From Chromobotia macracanthus (Eukaryota > Chordata > Actinopteri > Cypriniformes > Botiidae), in NCBI GenBank assembly GCA_036877525.1, contig JAZGTH010000031.1:4189501-4253500 (forward strand): 64,000 nt of DNA, written 5' to 3'. Of this stretch, positions 1 to 13,084 are shown piece by piece. Below the pieces are notes generated by a model. It was given only the letters and a program-made list of their open reading frames with translations, was not told the origin of the DNA and ran no database searches. Each line of letters starts with the position of its first letter. Within the stretch, counting starts at the first letter, position 1. The position numbers and the translations under genes were made by a program.

Positions 1-297
1 GTGTCAAACGGCCAAAGTTAATTTCAGATGTTTCAAAACCTTCAACACTTTACATGCTGCATGTTTAGTGACCTAAGTGCACTCTAGATATCTATTTAGG
101 GCATGGGTATAATGCTAATATGAATTACATTAGTATTATTGTCTCTAGTGCACTGTTAAGTCATAAAGTTACAATCAGTTTGTATTACTGATCTGGTTTG
201 AATAAATTATGGTTTTCTTTTCACAGTTCATTGCAGTTATTAAATCTGATAAGTTGCATGTGCTCCCTTTATTCATGTAATCAAAAGGCCATCAATA

Positions 298-560
298 CAG
301 TGGTATTTAATAGTAATACTGCTAAACTTTGCCATAGGCCTGTACCATGGTACTAAATAATTTCTATATTTATATTTTGTGGTATTTACACAGCACTGCA
401 ATACCTCAGGGAATACAATGGTATTATCATGGTGTATTTCCCCACGTGTGGTGGTGTTTGATGGTACAGTATTAACACTATACTTTGATATATACCATGG
501 TACTGAATGATAATTATTGTACCATATTGTACCATACCATGCTTTTACATGATACTTAAA
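298..560. repeat. Short inverted-repeat element with CCATGGTA motifs
   Basis: This stretch carries repeated copies of the palindromic core ACCATGGTAC and half copies (TACCAT, ATGGTA) in both orientations. A 100-codon open frame runs through it on the minus strand, but it has no recognisable domain and is made of these repeats. The same motif cluster recurs at about 54670-54780. I read both as remnants of a short non-autonomous DNA element. The exact ends are not defined. Confidence 0.5.
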
Positions 561-739
561 AAAGCCATATGCCATGCTATAGATCTAAAATCAGTGCCAT
601 GTCACATAAACAAGTATCACACTTTCTGATACATTTTGGTATTGACATGCTATAGATAAAGCAACAATATAAAAAGTGTGTAAATTAAATGGTTTAACAC
701 TAATCAAACATGATTTACAAAGACTTAACATTTGAATTC

Positions 740-977
740 TGTGCACGGCGATGCGCTCATGTGTGTCGACTTGCGTCATTTATAATCAAATGACGTCGAT
801 AATCGTCAAACGAGTTGTTTTACTCTTACCTTTCCTCGTCTGATCTCGGGACTGTCGTATCCGATCTCCATCACTATGACACCAGTCGAAGTGTGTGTGT
901 GTGTGTGTGTGATGTGAGCGTCTCTACCGGTCACACATTCACACTCGCACCGGTCCTCCACCGGAGACACAGGGCAG
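740..977 (+). promoter_or_regulatory. Probable promoter and first non-coding exon of the 5-phosphatase gene
   Basis: The region from about 740 to 1110 is richer in CpG than its AT-rich surroundings. It contains TGACGTC, a CRE-like site, near 791. A strong donor (CAG then GTAAGA) falls at 977/978. The first supported acceptor of the gene is at 4174, four bases before an ATG, so a non-coding first exon ending at 977 fits well. A GT microsatellite lies inside at about 890-911. No TATA box is evident. The link to the downstream gene is inferred from signals only and needs a transcript. Confidence 0.4.
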
Positions 978-3900
978 GTAAGAAAGCTTTCTCCATAACA
1001 AGATTACACGGCTGCTTTTAAACGACAAATGGGCCAGTGAGGCTGAGCGATGTATCTGACATGTTTGTTCCTCCCGCGTGCACGCGATAGATGCGCGTGA
1101 TATTCTTCACCTCCAGACGATGCAGCGTATGCAAGTGTCGTCGGACTAAACAACTTAAAATAAATGCAACCAGACTGTGTCTCATACCGGGACAGTGCGT
1201 GCATTTTCATTGATTTATTCCCTGTTGTCAATATAACAAATGCACTCATTCAAACGGTGAATTATTTCATACGCAGACTCTTAATTGACACGCCAGCAGA
1301 TGTGACCTTGTTCGTGAAAGCGCACAGTTGTGGAAATAAAGGTTATTATATGCTGCTGAATTTCATGTGATGTCCAGTTGCACAGTTGACCCTCTTTGCG
1401 ACAAATAAGCGCTGATCATTTTTTAAGGGTCATGTCGGGCAGTGGATATGTCAGCATGGCAACTTTGCCTTCGTTTTATTCGTTAATTGTAATTATAATT
1501 AGACCAGAAGTTTCGCAGTCCAAGTCGGTACTAATATTGGTCAATTATACGCTTTGAAAATGCCATTATTAATCCATTGGTGTCTGTTTAAATCATTTGG
1601 TCAAAATTGATTGAGGCTTTCTGTTTTAATAATCCTGGGATTCATCTTTTATTTCATTTTAGATTTTAAGGCTGTTAATAATAGGGGGTGTAGAGGGAAT
1701 AGAGCTGCTCTCATTGTCTCACTTTATACTACAGGGAATATTTCTAAATAAAGCTTGTTTTTGAAAGACAGTTTATGTATCTGCATGTACCTTTTGTGGC
1801 AACATGTCCCAGAAGCATGACAGCTTGTCCCAATAAACAACAGAACTTGACATTAATAATAAATACCCCAGAACACAGTTTTCAACCTTTCTGTTGAAAT
1901 GTTCATATAGTTGACCCTTGACTCAATATATTCCACTGTGGTTTTATAGTCATTTAATTGCAGTTGGAAATATAATTCACAATATTGTGCAAATTTTCAA
2001 CTAGATGTTTAAAACTATTATACCAAACCCCGACAAGAGAAAGCATGTATTTGTTCCCCTTGCGACAACTTCCCCATGTGATAATTTGCCCCGGTCTCCC
2101 TACATAATAAACTAAATATTTTTTAGTATCGTATAGTTTAGATTTTGTTATGGGATATGTACATGGTCATTTACCACTTTATCTTTTCGTGAATATATAT
2201 TTCCACTCAACTCCATTGAGCCATTGTTATAATTTGACATCATTCTAAATTTTTAATGCTGACCTGTTTTAACCATGCCATCCTATAACAGTGCCCTTCA
2301 GTAGCTGTCTCCACACAGATGGGCCCTTATTGGATAGGCCTTGCTGCTTGCAAAAGTGTTTTTGAAAAAAAATTCATGTGTTTTATGTGGTATTTTTAGC
2401 AACACTTTAAACACTTGATGAAACTTAATAACTTTTATTTATAACACCAACAATTTATATTACAATATATAATGCTTTGTAGTTAATGTAAAATCAAAGA
2501 GAAAAAAAGCCATAAATCTTTGATTCTTATTGAATGCACCTAATTAAACTTTGTTACAATTAAAATGATTATAGTGTTACTCATATTTCAAACTGCTTTG
2601 TTGCTTTATTTGCTGATATGTTGCACCAGATTGTATGAAATATTCAGATGTGTTACATAACACTTTTCAGACATGAATTATGACTACCATTAGACATATC
2701 ACCCATGAATGCATTAGCCTCTCAGCTTTGGCTGTTTGTATATATTTTAAATGAGTTGTTGAATATAAATGTATTGTTCTGCATGGCATGTGAATATCAA
2801 CACATACTTAGATTGGCTAAAGACTGTGCTATTGTTTCTTCACTCTGTCAGGAATGTCTATGGTGTTTCATACGGTATAAGTCGTTTTAAATCTGTCCCA
2901 AGATACCAATGTGTAGAAGCTCTGAGCTATTAGCCTGCATCAGATGGAGACACAGAGGCACATTGCTAATGTTATGTGACTACCATTATCTCTAGCACTT
3001 TCTTTAAAGAGTCCCCTATTGATCGCTTTTCTCTATATCAGAATGCTCATTATTAAAGGAATTATTCTGGAATGTTTAAAAGAATGGAAATATTTGGAAG
3101 AGGGGATGTTGAGATTGCAAGTTGTTGCCAAGCAACAGGAAAGTAGATCAAGACAGAAAGAAGGTTATACAGCTGTCATTTGAAAAGAAGGATTGATCTT
3201 TGCTAATTGCTTTTTGTTTGGTTCATTGATATCAGGCAGTGGTGTCCCAGGAAGAGCAGAGGGCGATAGGGGACAGGTATAATATTGGTGACATCTAGCC
3301 CTGGCTGCTACCCAAAGGCCTACACACACTCCCTTGTCCACTGCAGACATCAACAGTCTGTCTTTTGCCATGGTAGAAGGCATTGTGAAGAGCATTGTGA
3401 AGGACAAATAAATTCAGCAGCTACTTTCTTGTGCAGTCACCCAGTCCATAATGTCCTTTATACTTTTGTCCTCTTTAATTAAATGAATGTCTCAGGTTCA
3501 ATACAGCTAATCTGGTCAGAGCCAATAGCCTTGTGGGCTGCTCCAACATATCGTGGGGAAGGACTTAGTGACGTGTGTAAATTAAATTTAAAAACTTGGT
3601 GACGTATGTTTGAGTCCTTGCACATGGTCCTTTCCTGACTCTTGTTCCCCTCTCTCTCCAATATGATTTCCTGTCTCTTCTCTACTGACCTGTCTAATAA
3701 AAGCATCAAAGGCCAAAAAAAAAAATACAGCTGAGATGTATTGACAACATTTGTGGCCACAGAAAGTGATTACCACAGAAACTGATTTTGACTTACCCAT
3801 GAATTGGGGTTATAGTAACACACTTATAATGGAAGTGAACCATGCCAGCATTCCAAGAGATGAGTCAAAATGTGAAGCTTGTATTTTTGTTAATGCACAT

Positions 3901-4174
3901 AAATAAATTATTTAGTAAAACATATTATTTGGGCCTTCCTGATTTTAGACTACTTTTCTTTAACTTTGATATGTTATACTACTTTTCTGTGGTATTAATA
4001 GATGAACTTCTTGTAATGTTTCACTGATGTAATTCCTGTAGATCCTAAAAAAAGTTTTAGAGTTTGTTTTTTACAAAAAAAACTGAAGTAAATCACTTTG
4101 TGATAATTAATATTCCACAAATGCTTAAACCTGAAACATTTCTTAAACAATCCATATCTTCCGCTATCGTGCAG
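978..4174 (+). other. Putative first intron of inpp5j, no gene seen
   Basis: This 3.2 kb AT-rich stretch lies between the candidate first-exon donor and the first coding-exon acceptor. The open frames in it are short and lack recognisable protein features. I see no conserved exon, RNA gene or intact mobile element. If the first exon at 977 is wrong, this is simply upstream intergenic DNA. Confidence 0.4.
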
Positions 4175-7100
4175 GTCAATGGATCCAATGCAGCCCATTC
4201 AGAGCTGCCCAATGCCAGAAGAACCTACTGGAGTACTAGGTCTCCACAAACAACCGGTTCAAACCCTGCTCAGAAACCCCTCCAAACTGGCCATTCCCTC
4301 CCATTGCCAGATTGGCATGGCTGGAAACCCTTCCATGGTTGGACATGCTCAGGCAATGCAGAAAAACCCAACTAGTCAGGAGAGTGTAAAACCGGGCTTG
4401 ACCTCACAGGTGTCAGCTAGTTGCATTAGTATCAGTCGTCCCCGGCCGACAGCCCTACAAGCCAAAACATCGCTCAAAGTCTCCAGGCCCTCTGAGCCTT
4501 TGTTGCATGTTAAAGCTATGGGGACACCCAGCTTACTGTCAAACTCCCCAATGGAGTCACCATTGCCTTACTGCATCCCCCAAAACCCACAGCTCAGCCC
4601 CACCTCTCAACTTCACCTCAATCCCCCCATCATCCATCCCCCCAACACTTCCAAGCCCCTCAGCACAGCCCATTCGTGCTAACACGCAAAATAACCTAAT
4701 CACCAGACCGATCCCCAATCCGAACCACAGCACGCCATCTAATGCCATTCCTCCACCAATCCAAAGCTCAGAAACAAAGGTACCCAACACAGGAGACGGC
4801 AACAATAAGCTGAACCAAGCCATCAGCGAGGAAGGTGATTTCAGGTGAGATGGCCTTTTTATGCCATGTCCAATTACATCATGCTGTTCCAGTGATATGA
4901 TATTATGTGACACGTTCGGTCATCTCTTGATTCTGCTGGGCTTGCTTATTTAAGAATCTGACGGTTTATGGATCTCAAGACCAGACACTTGCATGGCTGA
5001 GATTTTCTGTTCCCTTAAATCAGCATAATATCACTGGTGACAGAATGGACACAGGAGCATTTAGCTGGCAGCATTCCTAGTGATACAAATGTGTCCCTGG
5101 ATCCTTTAGCCTGTCAACAGCATCAACAGACCGCTGATAATGCGTAATGCTGTTTACTCATCACACATGTGCTCTAATTAGCAAGTTAAAAGCATTTAGA
5201 GTGCTGTTCAAACCATTCAATGCAACAGGTGACATTTTTCCAGGTTTTATGATAGTGTAGTTGTAATTATTACTCACAAAACCATGAATGTGAAATAAAA
5301 CCTGCCTATGGATTTGTGAAACTATAGCTGTGTTCTAAAACCTAATGAGCTGCTTACCTAGACAACATTTTTAATGTAATATCTGAAACAAAATTTGAAA
5401 AAGACATGACTGGTTTTCAAACAGGCTTCATGAACATGCCCCCTGCCAGCCATTGGACAAACACACAGATAGCCCTGCCCAAATCTTATGTTATTGGTTG
5501 AGCCATTATTGCTCTGTATGGCTGGTCAGGATGCTCAAACAGACAGCAATGTTTTGATAGTGCTGCAGTGTTTACACTCGTTAGGAAAATCAAGCTAAAG
5601 ATGGCATACACATAAGTGTCTCTAAATATTAAGTATCACGGATGGACTACCAATGTTTCAGTCATTGAGGTTTCATTTCAAGGTTAGAATGTTGCTTTAA
5701 AAGCTGCATATGTACTATAGGCAGTAGACAGCAAAAAAGCTGACCAGATATTAGAAAACAGTTTGTTTATTGCAGCATATTTGAAATTATACATTAAGTG
5801 CATCATCTTTCTTTAAGGGTGCACATTGTCACATGGAATGTAGGGTCTGCTATGCCACCTGATGACATCACTTCCTTGTTTGGCCCTGGGATTGAAAACA
5901 GGAGCACGGATATGTTTGTTGTTGGGTGAGGATGTCTGAATTTATTTATAGCAGCCTGATTCTACATATCCTCCATTGATGTGAATTAATTAATTAACTT
6001 CTCAGCATTTTATATTAATCTTCTTTCTCTCTGTCTTTGCACTTCTCCTTCACTGTAGACTACAGGAAGTGAACTCTATGATAAACAAACGACTGAAAGA
6101 TGCTCTCTTCACAGACATATGGAGCGAGCTTTGCATGGACACACTCAGTCGTTTTGGATATGTGCTGGTCAGTACATAAAAAGCTTGTCAGGTTTAAATG
6201 AGGCAAAAACAGATTCCAATTCCTATGTGACCTTAACTGCCATAGTTTGCTCAGCCATTAAGTAGCAAAAAATCTGACTCAGAAAGCTTTATTGCCAAAT
6301 GTGGTTGCACTTTAAAGGACTTTACTTTGGTTAATAAAGCTTCCATTACACATCCAAATTCAACAGCAAAACACAAAATAATAAAATTAAACAAAGTACA
6401 ATATGAAAAAATGCAAAGAGATATAAAGAGGAAAATGTGAGCATTATATTCCAAATTCAATAAAATAAAAATTATATCAGTAATAAATCGCATGAAGCAG
6501 ATAATCAAGGGTGTCACACGGTTACAGACGAAACAGAGAAGCTAAAATATCTTTATCTCCTGTAGGCGGCATCTCAACGGATGCAGGGTGTTTATCTGCT
6601 GGTGTTTTCCAAAATCTGCCACCTTCCTTTTCTCAGGGGTATACAGACCCAGAAAACACGCACCGGCCTGGGAGGCTACTGGGTGAGTTCTGAGAAGGAG
6701 TGTAATAGAGTGATGTAGGTGAACTGGTGGGGCATTGCACTAGCAACGCCAAGGTCACTGGTTCAGAACCCAAGAAGCACGCACAAAAAAAGCATAAAGG
6801 TAAATGTTTGTGTGTGTGTGTGTGTGTGTGTGAAAGATCCTGCTGTGTATTGTTGTTAGCATTCCTCCAGAATTGCACTGCAGTCTCCTTTGAGCAGGAT
6901 ACAGTAGGACACACAGCGGCTCTTTTTCTGACCTGTCTTCCAGTGCACAACACACACACATACAGCAGGTTCATCTCTGTTTGATCAAGTGCAGAGATAA
7001 CACACACACACGCACAGCTGCTCTCGGTTCTCCCTGTTGCATTACCCTGATAGAGAGAGCACAACCCGTGGGAACTCAGCACCAGCGCTGCTAATAAACT

Positions 7101-10100
7101 GCATGTCTCTGCACAACCTATTTCACCCTTCACTGAACAGTACACCCACAGCAAGCTGTTTAAGGAAGTAGTTCACCAAAAAATGATTATTTACTCACCC
7201 TAAATGACAGATACAATGATAGTTTCTAGTTACCAGGTCAGTCAAGCTACAATAAACATTGTATATACTCAAAGGTAAAAGTTAAAAGTTGTCACATCGA
7301 CAAATTGGTGCATCAATGCCCACACACGGTACAGCATCATTGCCGGCAGCAAAAGAGAAGGTTATTAATGAATAGCTGTGTATAACTGTGGTAAGCAAAT
7401 AATGACAGAACTTTCATTTTCACATTGACTGTTCCTTTAAGAACTTCTTATGTTCCTGCTTAGCTCTTTTCAAAGCCATCATCAGTTCAATTCCTGCCAG
7501 TTCTTCACATCAGCATTATGTGCCATGCAGAATAATTGGCATTTGGCAGCTTGCAGAAACACTTACAAGAGAGTGTCAGAACAGAACTGCTGTATTATTA
7601 ATAGCTTTCCATTATCCTCTGACTTCATGTTTGTCTCAGGGGAATAAAGGGGGCGTGAGCGCACGTATGATGGTGTTCGGACACCCCGTCTGCTTCCTCA
7701 ACTGCCACCTGCCGGCTCATATGAGGAATCTTGAGCAGCGGATGGAGGACTTTGAGAGCATCCTGCAGCAGCAACAGTTTGAGGGTGGGGCCGCCGTGGG
7801 CGTGCTGGATCATGAGTGAGTACCTGGGAAAAATGCCAAGGCTTACTTTCATATTATTAAATAATCTTTGATGTTAAAGGAATAGTTAACTCCAAAAAAT
7901 AAAAATTCTGTCCTTTTCATTTACTTTCATGTTGTTTCAATGCGTTATAATTCATCATCATAATTTTTTTAATAATTTTCAAGCTACACTTATAGTTCTT
8001 ATAAGCTTATAGTGACCAGGGGCTTTCAGGCTCTAAAAGCATTGTAAAAGCACAACTATTTCTATACTTTTTGAATCTAATCATGCTTTTTAATTTTCTT
8101 TTTTGGAGTGTGACACCCCCTGGTCATACCATGCTTTACTAAATGCAAAGATTAGCTCAGACTATTTGAAAAATGTGTGTGTGTTCCACAGGAATCTGAG
8201 GAAGTTTGTACAGCTAAACTCTGTTGACTTGTTGGGTTCATCGTGGTAAAGTGTTTATATTGTTTTGCAGTGTGGTGTTTTGGTTTGGTGATCTGAACTT
8301 CCGGATCGAAGGCTACGATATTCACGTGGTGAAAAGTGCGATTGAGAATGACAAACTTTCTCTGCTATGGGAGAAGGATCAGGTGAGGCAGAATGTAGAT
8401 CACAGGTTACGTGTGGGACGATCAGACTGTCATGCAGGAAACTGGTTGCATACCTAGAGATAAGTCTGACGGTAATCTTTATTACATTTAACATGGTAGA
8501 TAAGATCAGAATTTCTATCTCATCTTAAATCACTAAAGAAATAGAAAATACAGCATGAATTTTTTTCCCCAAACAAATGAAATGATCAAAGAGGTGTTTA
8601 ACTATAATGTTGTTTATCCATCGCTGTTGCCTGATAAAAAAAATATTCTATAAGCTGTTTTACATGACCAATGTTTTGGTAAACAATTGCAAAAACACAT
8701 TAGAATAGGTAACAGGGTTGAGATCTAGTATAAATTAAGCTGTAGGCTGTAACTCAGTAGGGGCCAATTAGTTTGGGTCCACATGTTGGTTTTGTAGCTA
8801 ATGTTTTATGCTAAAAGGTTTGAGCCTTAGTTGCCTTTTATGTGGTAATATGTTTTTTTCCACATAGTACCACCAGAGGGCAGTGTATCGTTGCATAAAT
8901 GAAATGTAGCTCAATTCAGCACTTTCAGAACCACATGTGCAGACCATATGCTGTGTTGTCTTCTAGAATGTATTGGAAGATAACATAGAACATTTTTGTT
9001 ATGTTTTGTCTTTGCTGCAGCTCAACGTGGCAAAAAAAAGCGAGTCTGTTCTGGATGGATTTATAGAAGGACCTCTTAATTTCCCACCAACTTACAAGTT
9101 TGATGTGGGAACACACACTTACGATACAAGGTGTGTGTGAGTGTATTATATTGCACATTCCTTTATGTATGAGACTGTTTTATAAGCTACTCTTATTTTT
9201 TGTTACATTTCCTAGTGCCAAAAAGAGAAAGCCTGCATGGACAGATCGTATCCTGTGGCGTCTGCGCAGAACAGGCTCCCCTGTGCCGTCCCATAATGCT
9301 GCTCTGCAGCGGGGTCTCACCTCGTGGCTGGGCGGAGCCACCAGAGTGTCTCAGCAGTTTTATCGCAGTCACATGGGCTTTACTATTAGTGACCACAAGC
9401 CTGTATCCGCCCTCTTTTCTTTGCATGTGAGTCTAAAAATGGCGGGAAGGTCACTGGATAGTCTGTGAGAAGAACTGCTTGTATTTCAGGAGTACATAGT
9501 CATGTGGATTTATTATCTTGACACTTTGGCATGCAAGAGATTAAAAAAGAAATACTGCAGTTGCACATACTGTAAATTGTACATGAGCCACTATTTAAAC
9601 TGGATTATGCAACTGGATTAAATCCCAAATAGATTTTCTTACATTCAAGATTTTACATCATTTACATTTACATTTTACATGCATTGAAGTTTGTAGTAAT
9701 GTTTTCAATGCCTAAAATAGCTTCTAAGATTTTCTGTGTTTTGTGTTGGTTGCCAAGGCATTGCTATGCAGTGGTCATGGTACTCTGCATGTTTTTTAGG
9801 GTAATTCTAGGTTGCTAAGAGGTTTTGTGTGTTTGCTAGGTGTTTTCTTACTGGCAAATGTCATAAGAGCCCACCCCTAAATCTCTGTGATCCCTAGAAA
9901 TGGCTTGGGCCCATCTTCAATGTCTTTTTCAATAGTCTGTGAGATGTCCTCTATTTGATTAACTACCAGGATTAAAACATAATATCAATCGATTATACCT
10001 CCTCACACACCCTTTGAACAAGCTACACAATTTTAGGTTTGTTTCATATTTATAGATTGTGTTAAATTTAATAATTCATTGTAGAGGTTTTCTCAGATGC

Positions 10101-13084
10101 CTAACACTAAATATAAGCAATACCAATACTGCTAGCCAGCTTGCTAGTTACCAACACTAAGTTATACCATCTTCAGTTTCCCTTTAAGGTTAACCTGCCA
10201 TTAGTAACACTGGAAGTGGAGAAGGAGTGGACCAAGTTCTCTGATGCTGCAGCCAAACTGACAGTAGCTCCGGGGTTTCAGAGGAGCTCATGGGATTGGG
10301 TGGGACTATACAAGGTAATGAGCAAGTGCTACTCTGGTACGTCTTAAACAAATCGAAGGTTTTACGTTCTTTATGTTACCTTTCCAGGTGGGATTTAAAC
10401 ATCACAAGGATTATGCTGCCTATGTGTGGGCCAAATCTGAGCATTCCACACAGGTAAGAGATGAAAATTAAATCAGTTACATTTGTGTATCTGACAGACA
10501 CTTTTATCCAAAGCAATTGACAATGCATTCAGGCCTTTTACATTTTATGTGCATTACCTGGGAAACAAACCCACAACCTTGTTGTGGGTGTTGCTAGCAC
10601 AATGCCTTAGTAGTTGAGCTACAGGAAAGCCACACACAAGTGGTCAGACATTAGTAACCTGACCCAATATTGTGCCCAGGGTTTTACTAGAATGCTTTAA
10701 TCCCAGAAATCAAGTACCTAGATTATTTTAGATTGAAAGCTTTGAGATTTGGAAATCAGTGAACAGTATTAATGCTAACAAAATGCTAACAAAGAGCTAT
10801 TTTATTCAGTCTTTTATGTATTATAGATATTACATAAGGCCTATACAATCTTCCAAACTTCAAGGCTGTTTAAACTCTCAGGCTTTGTTTTGTCTAGCCA
10901 AGAAGAAAGTTTGTCTAGTGATGTACTTTACTTTTCTAGTCTAAATGTTTTTTCATGACCTTCAGGTGACATTTTCTGAAGAGGATTTGCCCAGAGACCC
11001 GGGGGATTATATTTTGGGTTATTACAGCAACAACATGAATGGCTTTGCAGGAGTGACTGAACCATTTCAGGTCTACACTGCTCTCACAGCCAAATTCTGA
11101 TTCACTCCACATTTAGATTTAGGCATTTAGCAGACGCTTTCATCCAAAGTGATTTACAAGGTGAGGAAAACAACGAAGCGATAAATCGTAGGGACAGGGA
11201 GGGAGGGAGAGTATATTTGCACTCCAAATGCAAATATTACTTTGGTTTCCATAAACAACATGGTAGCTGCAAGAGCACCATGACTCAGTCAGTGCACCCT
11301 GGCGTGGTCATTGTCAACATTGTAAGTATTGATCTGAAACCATTATTTGTATTTGAGGGCAGACAACCACAGATTGTAAACAAAAAGAGTCAATTGAATT
11401 GCATGTATGCCAGACAGGGTGAAGCATCCAGTGGAAATAGGAAGGAAATTACAACCACAGTATTTAAAGTATTTAAAAAAGTAGAAAATATTTTCAGACG
11501 TAATTTACAGTAGTCATTTATCAGAGGTTAGTGTGCAAAAACAGCCACCTGCAGCTTTGGTACTCTGGTCTTGATACTATAGTAACAGAAGCCCCAAAAA
11601 ATAAATTCCTCATATTTAATTCAAAAGATTCATTATTCATATTTAACTGTAAATCTCATGAAAACAAACCCAGGTCATAATATTAGCCCAAAATGAAAAG
11701 AACAAAAATAATGAATTATATTAGGAACATTAACCCTCCCCCAGTTCTCTTTACTGTATATGCTTATTATTATTTTATAATTATGCCATATTCTCTAAAT
11801 TGTTTTTTATTTTTTCATAATTTTCATTACTGTAATGCAACAATTTATCTATTTAATTTAATGAATTAGTTTAAGTTCTACTCAAGTAAAATGATTACTA
11901 TTATATGTATAAATGTATAATTTTATGCATTTATAATGTGTAATGTATTTATACAAATAATGTAATGTAATGTATTTGCATTACAGTCTCGAGTAATTTG
12001 TAATAATGTTTTAAATATGCCTAAAATAGCTTCTAAGATTTTCTCCAGTGCTAGGGTGTTTCGTGTTGGTTGCCAAGGCATTGCTATGCAGTGGTCATGG
12101 TACTCTGCATGTTTTTTAGGGTAATTCTAGGTTGCTAAGAGGTTTTGTGTGCTTGCTAGGTTTTACTTACTGGCAAATGTCATAAGAGCCCACCCCTAAA
12201 TCTCAGTGATCCCTAGAAATGGCTTGGGCCCATCTTCAATGTCTTTTTCAATAGTCTGTTAGAGTCTGTGACATGTCCTCCATTTGATTTTGATATGTCC
12301 TCCATTTTGAACCACCAGGATTAAAATATAATATCAGTCGCTTATACCTCCTCACACAATGTAATGTATTTGCATTACAGTCTCAAGAATGAAATATTTT
12401 GAGATATAAGATATTTTTGAGAATTAGGGTTGATTCAGTTGTCATACAAATAACATAACAGAAAAAGTCAATGCAAATATTTCCTAAAATGGTGTTCATT
12501 CATGGACACAAAACTTGGAGTGAACTACTGTAAGACCTGAGCATCTTCTTGGCAGGTTTGCAAGTAAATGAGATTTACCCTTCCATCCTGTCTCTGATTT
12601 ACTACAGGTGCAGCTGCCCATGTCCACACCTCCCGCGCCTGCGTGTCGCTCACGCTCGGACAGTTCAGATGTCAGCTCTGAGGATGACAGCACACTGGTT
12701 TTGTTGACCCCCAGCTCTCGTAGCCCCAGTCCTGGAAATCACAGCGGCAAACGTCATCAACACCACCAGAAGCGCCAACGCAGCCGCAGCCCTGCCGTAC
12801 CAGCCCTCTCTGCCTCACCTCTTCCCTCCCTGCAGTCACTTAGCCTCTGCTCGCGACCTCGCGACGGCCATGCCCAGAGCTCTGCCCCCCGCCCCTCCGT
12901 CAATGCCAAGAAAGAGCGTCTGGTTTCCAAAGACACATTTACCTCACCCTCGCTAAGTCCTCTAAGTCCGCGGAGCCCTGTGTCCCCTGGGAGTGGAGTC
13001 AGTGCTCCAGAAGCCCTGATAGCGGCCATTTTAGGAGAACACAGGCCTGCTCAGATAGGCAAAGCAGGGGATACAACTCTATGA
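4175..13084 (+). CDS. inpp5j: Phosphatidylinositol polyphosphate 5-phosphatase, INPP5J/PIPP type
   Basis: Removes the 5-phosphate from inositol phosphates and phosphoinositides such as PI(3,4,5)P3. Exons: 4175-4844 (ATG 4179), 5818-5925, 6059-6167, 6566-6682, 7640-7815, 8271-8382, 9021-9130, 9216-9426, 10189-10314, 10388-10453, 10966-11070, 12608-13084. From exon 2 on, 572 residues read without a break. Order: proline-rich N-terminus; 5-phosphatase domain (VTWNVG, GNKGG, FWFGDLNFR, PAWTDRILW, SDHKPV); SKICH domain in exons 9-11 (SSWDWVGLY to EPFQ); Ser/Pro-rich tail with SEDDSTL and SRSPSPG, as in human INPP5J. SKIP (INPP5K) is the alternative, but the proline-rich head and long Ser/Pro tail favour INPP5J. 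Odd: in exon 1 the frame from ATG 4179 stops at 4682, while the frame that joins exon 2 is offset by one base. Exon 1 structure is therefore unsure. Confidence 0.9.
6690..6832 (+). repeat. tRNA-related SINE fragment followed by (TG)n
   Basis: In intron 4 of inpp5j. It has the phrase CACTAGCAACGCCAAGGTCA followed by GGTTCAGAACCC, close to a pol III B box. This matches the tRNA-derived head of the common cyprinid SINE, also present at 10480-10630 and 32735-32870. It is followed by a (TG)12 run at 6809-6832. Confidence 0.6.
9711..10012 (+). repeat. Direct repeat copy A in inpp5j intron 8
   Basis: About 300 bp, nearly identical to 12018-12356 in the same orientation. Shared landmarks in order: CCTAAAATAGCTTCTAAG, GGTTGCCAAGGCATTGCTA, GGTAATTCTAGGTTGCTAAG, CATAAGAGCCCACCCC, ATACCTCCTCACAC. 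The phrase GGTTGCCAAGGCATTGC resembles the minisatellite-like part of a common cyprinid repeat. The high identity suggests a recent duplication or insertion. Confidence 0.85.
10480..10632 (-). repeat. tRNA-related SINE, minus orientation, in inpp5j intron 10
   Basis: Reading on the minus strand it starts with a tRNA-like part (GCTAGCAACACCCACAACAA, then GGTTTGTTTCCCAGG, a degraded B box). It ends in the fish SINE tail whose plus-strand form is CAGACACTTTTATCCAAAGC. Diverged but recognisable. Same family as 6690-6800 and 32735-32870. Confidence 0.65.
11112..11165 (+). repeat. SINE tail fragment
   Basis: Contains TTTAGCAGACGCTTTCATCC followed by AAAGTGATTTACAAG, the conserved 3' tail of cyprinid SINEs. 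It lies in intron 11 just after exon 11. A similar tail is at 16462-16515. Confidence 0.6.
12018..12356 (+). repeat. Direct repeat copy B in inpp5j intron 11
   Basis: Second copy of the repeat at 9711-10012, same orientation, with about 35 extra bases near its 3' end where TGTCCTCCATTT is itself duplicated. The two copies bracket coding exons 9-11, which encode the SKICH domain. Confidence 0.85.

Noticed and set aside
273..575. 100-codon minus-strand open frame
   Set aside because: Composed of CCATGGTA-type repeats; Tyr/His/Asn-rich with no domain and no splice context.
6720..6790. tRNA-like sequence with a B-box-like stretch
   Set aside because: No complete cloverleaf; part of a SINE.
9427..9468. 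Read-through end of the inpp5j exon at 9426
   Set aside because: A strong GTGAGT donor and conserved continuation at 10189 make splicing the clear reading.
12757..13029. Minus-strand frame opposite inpp5j exon 12
   Set aside because: Shadow of the GC-rich Ser/Pro coding sequence.
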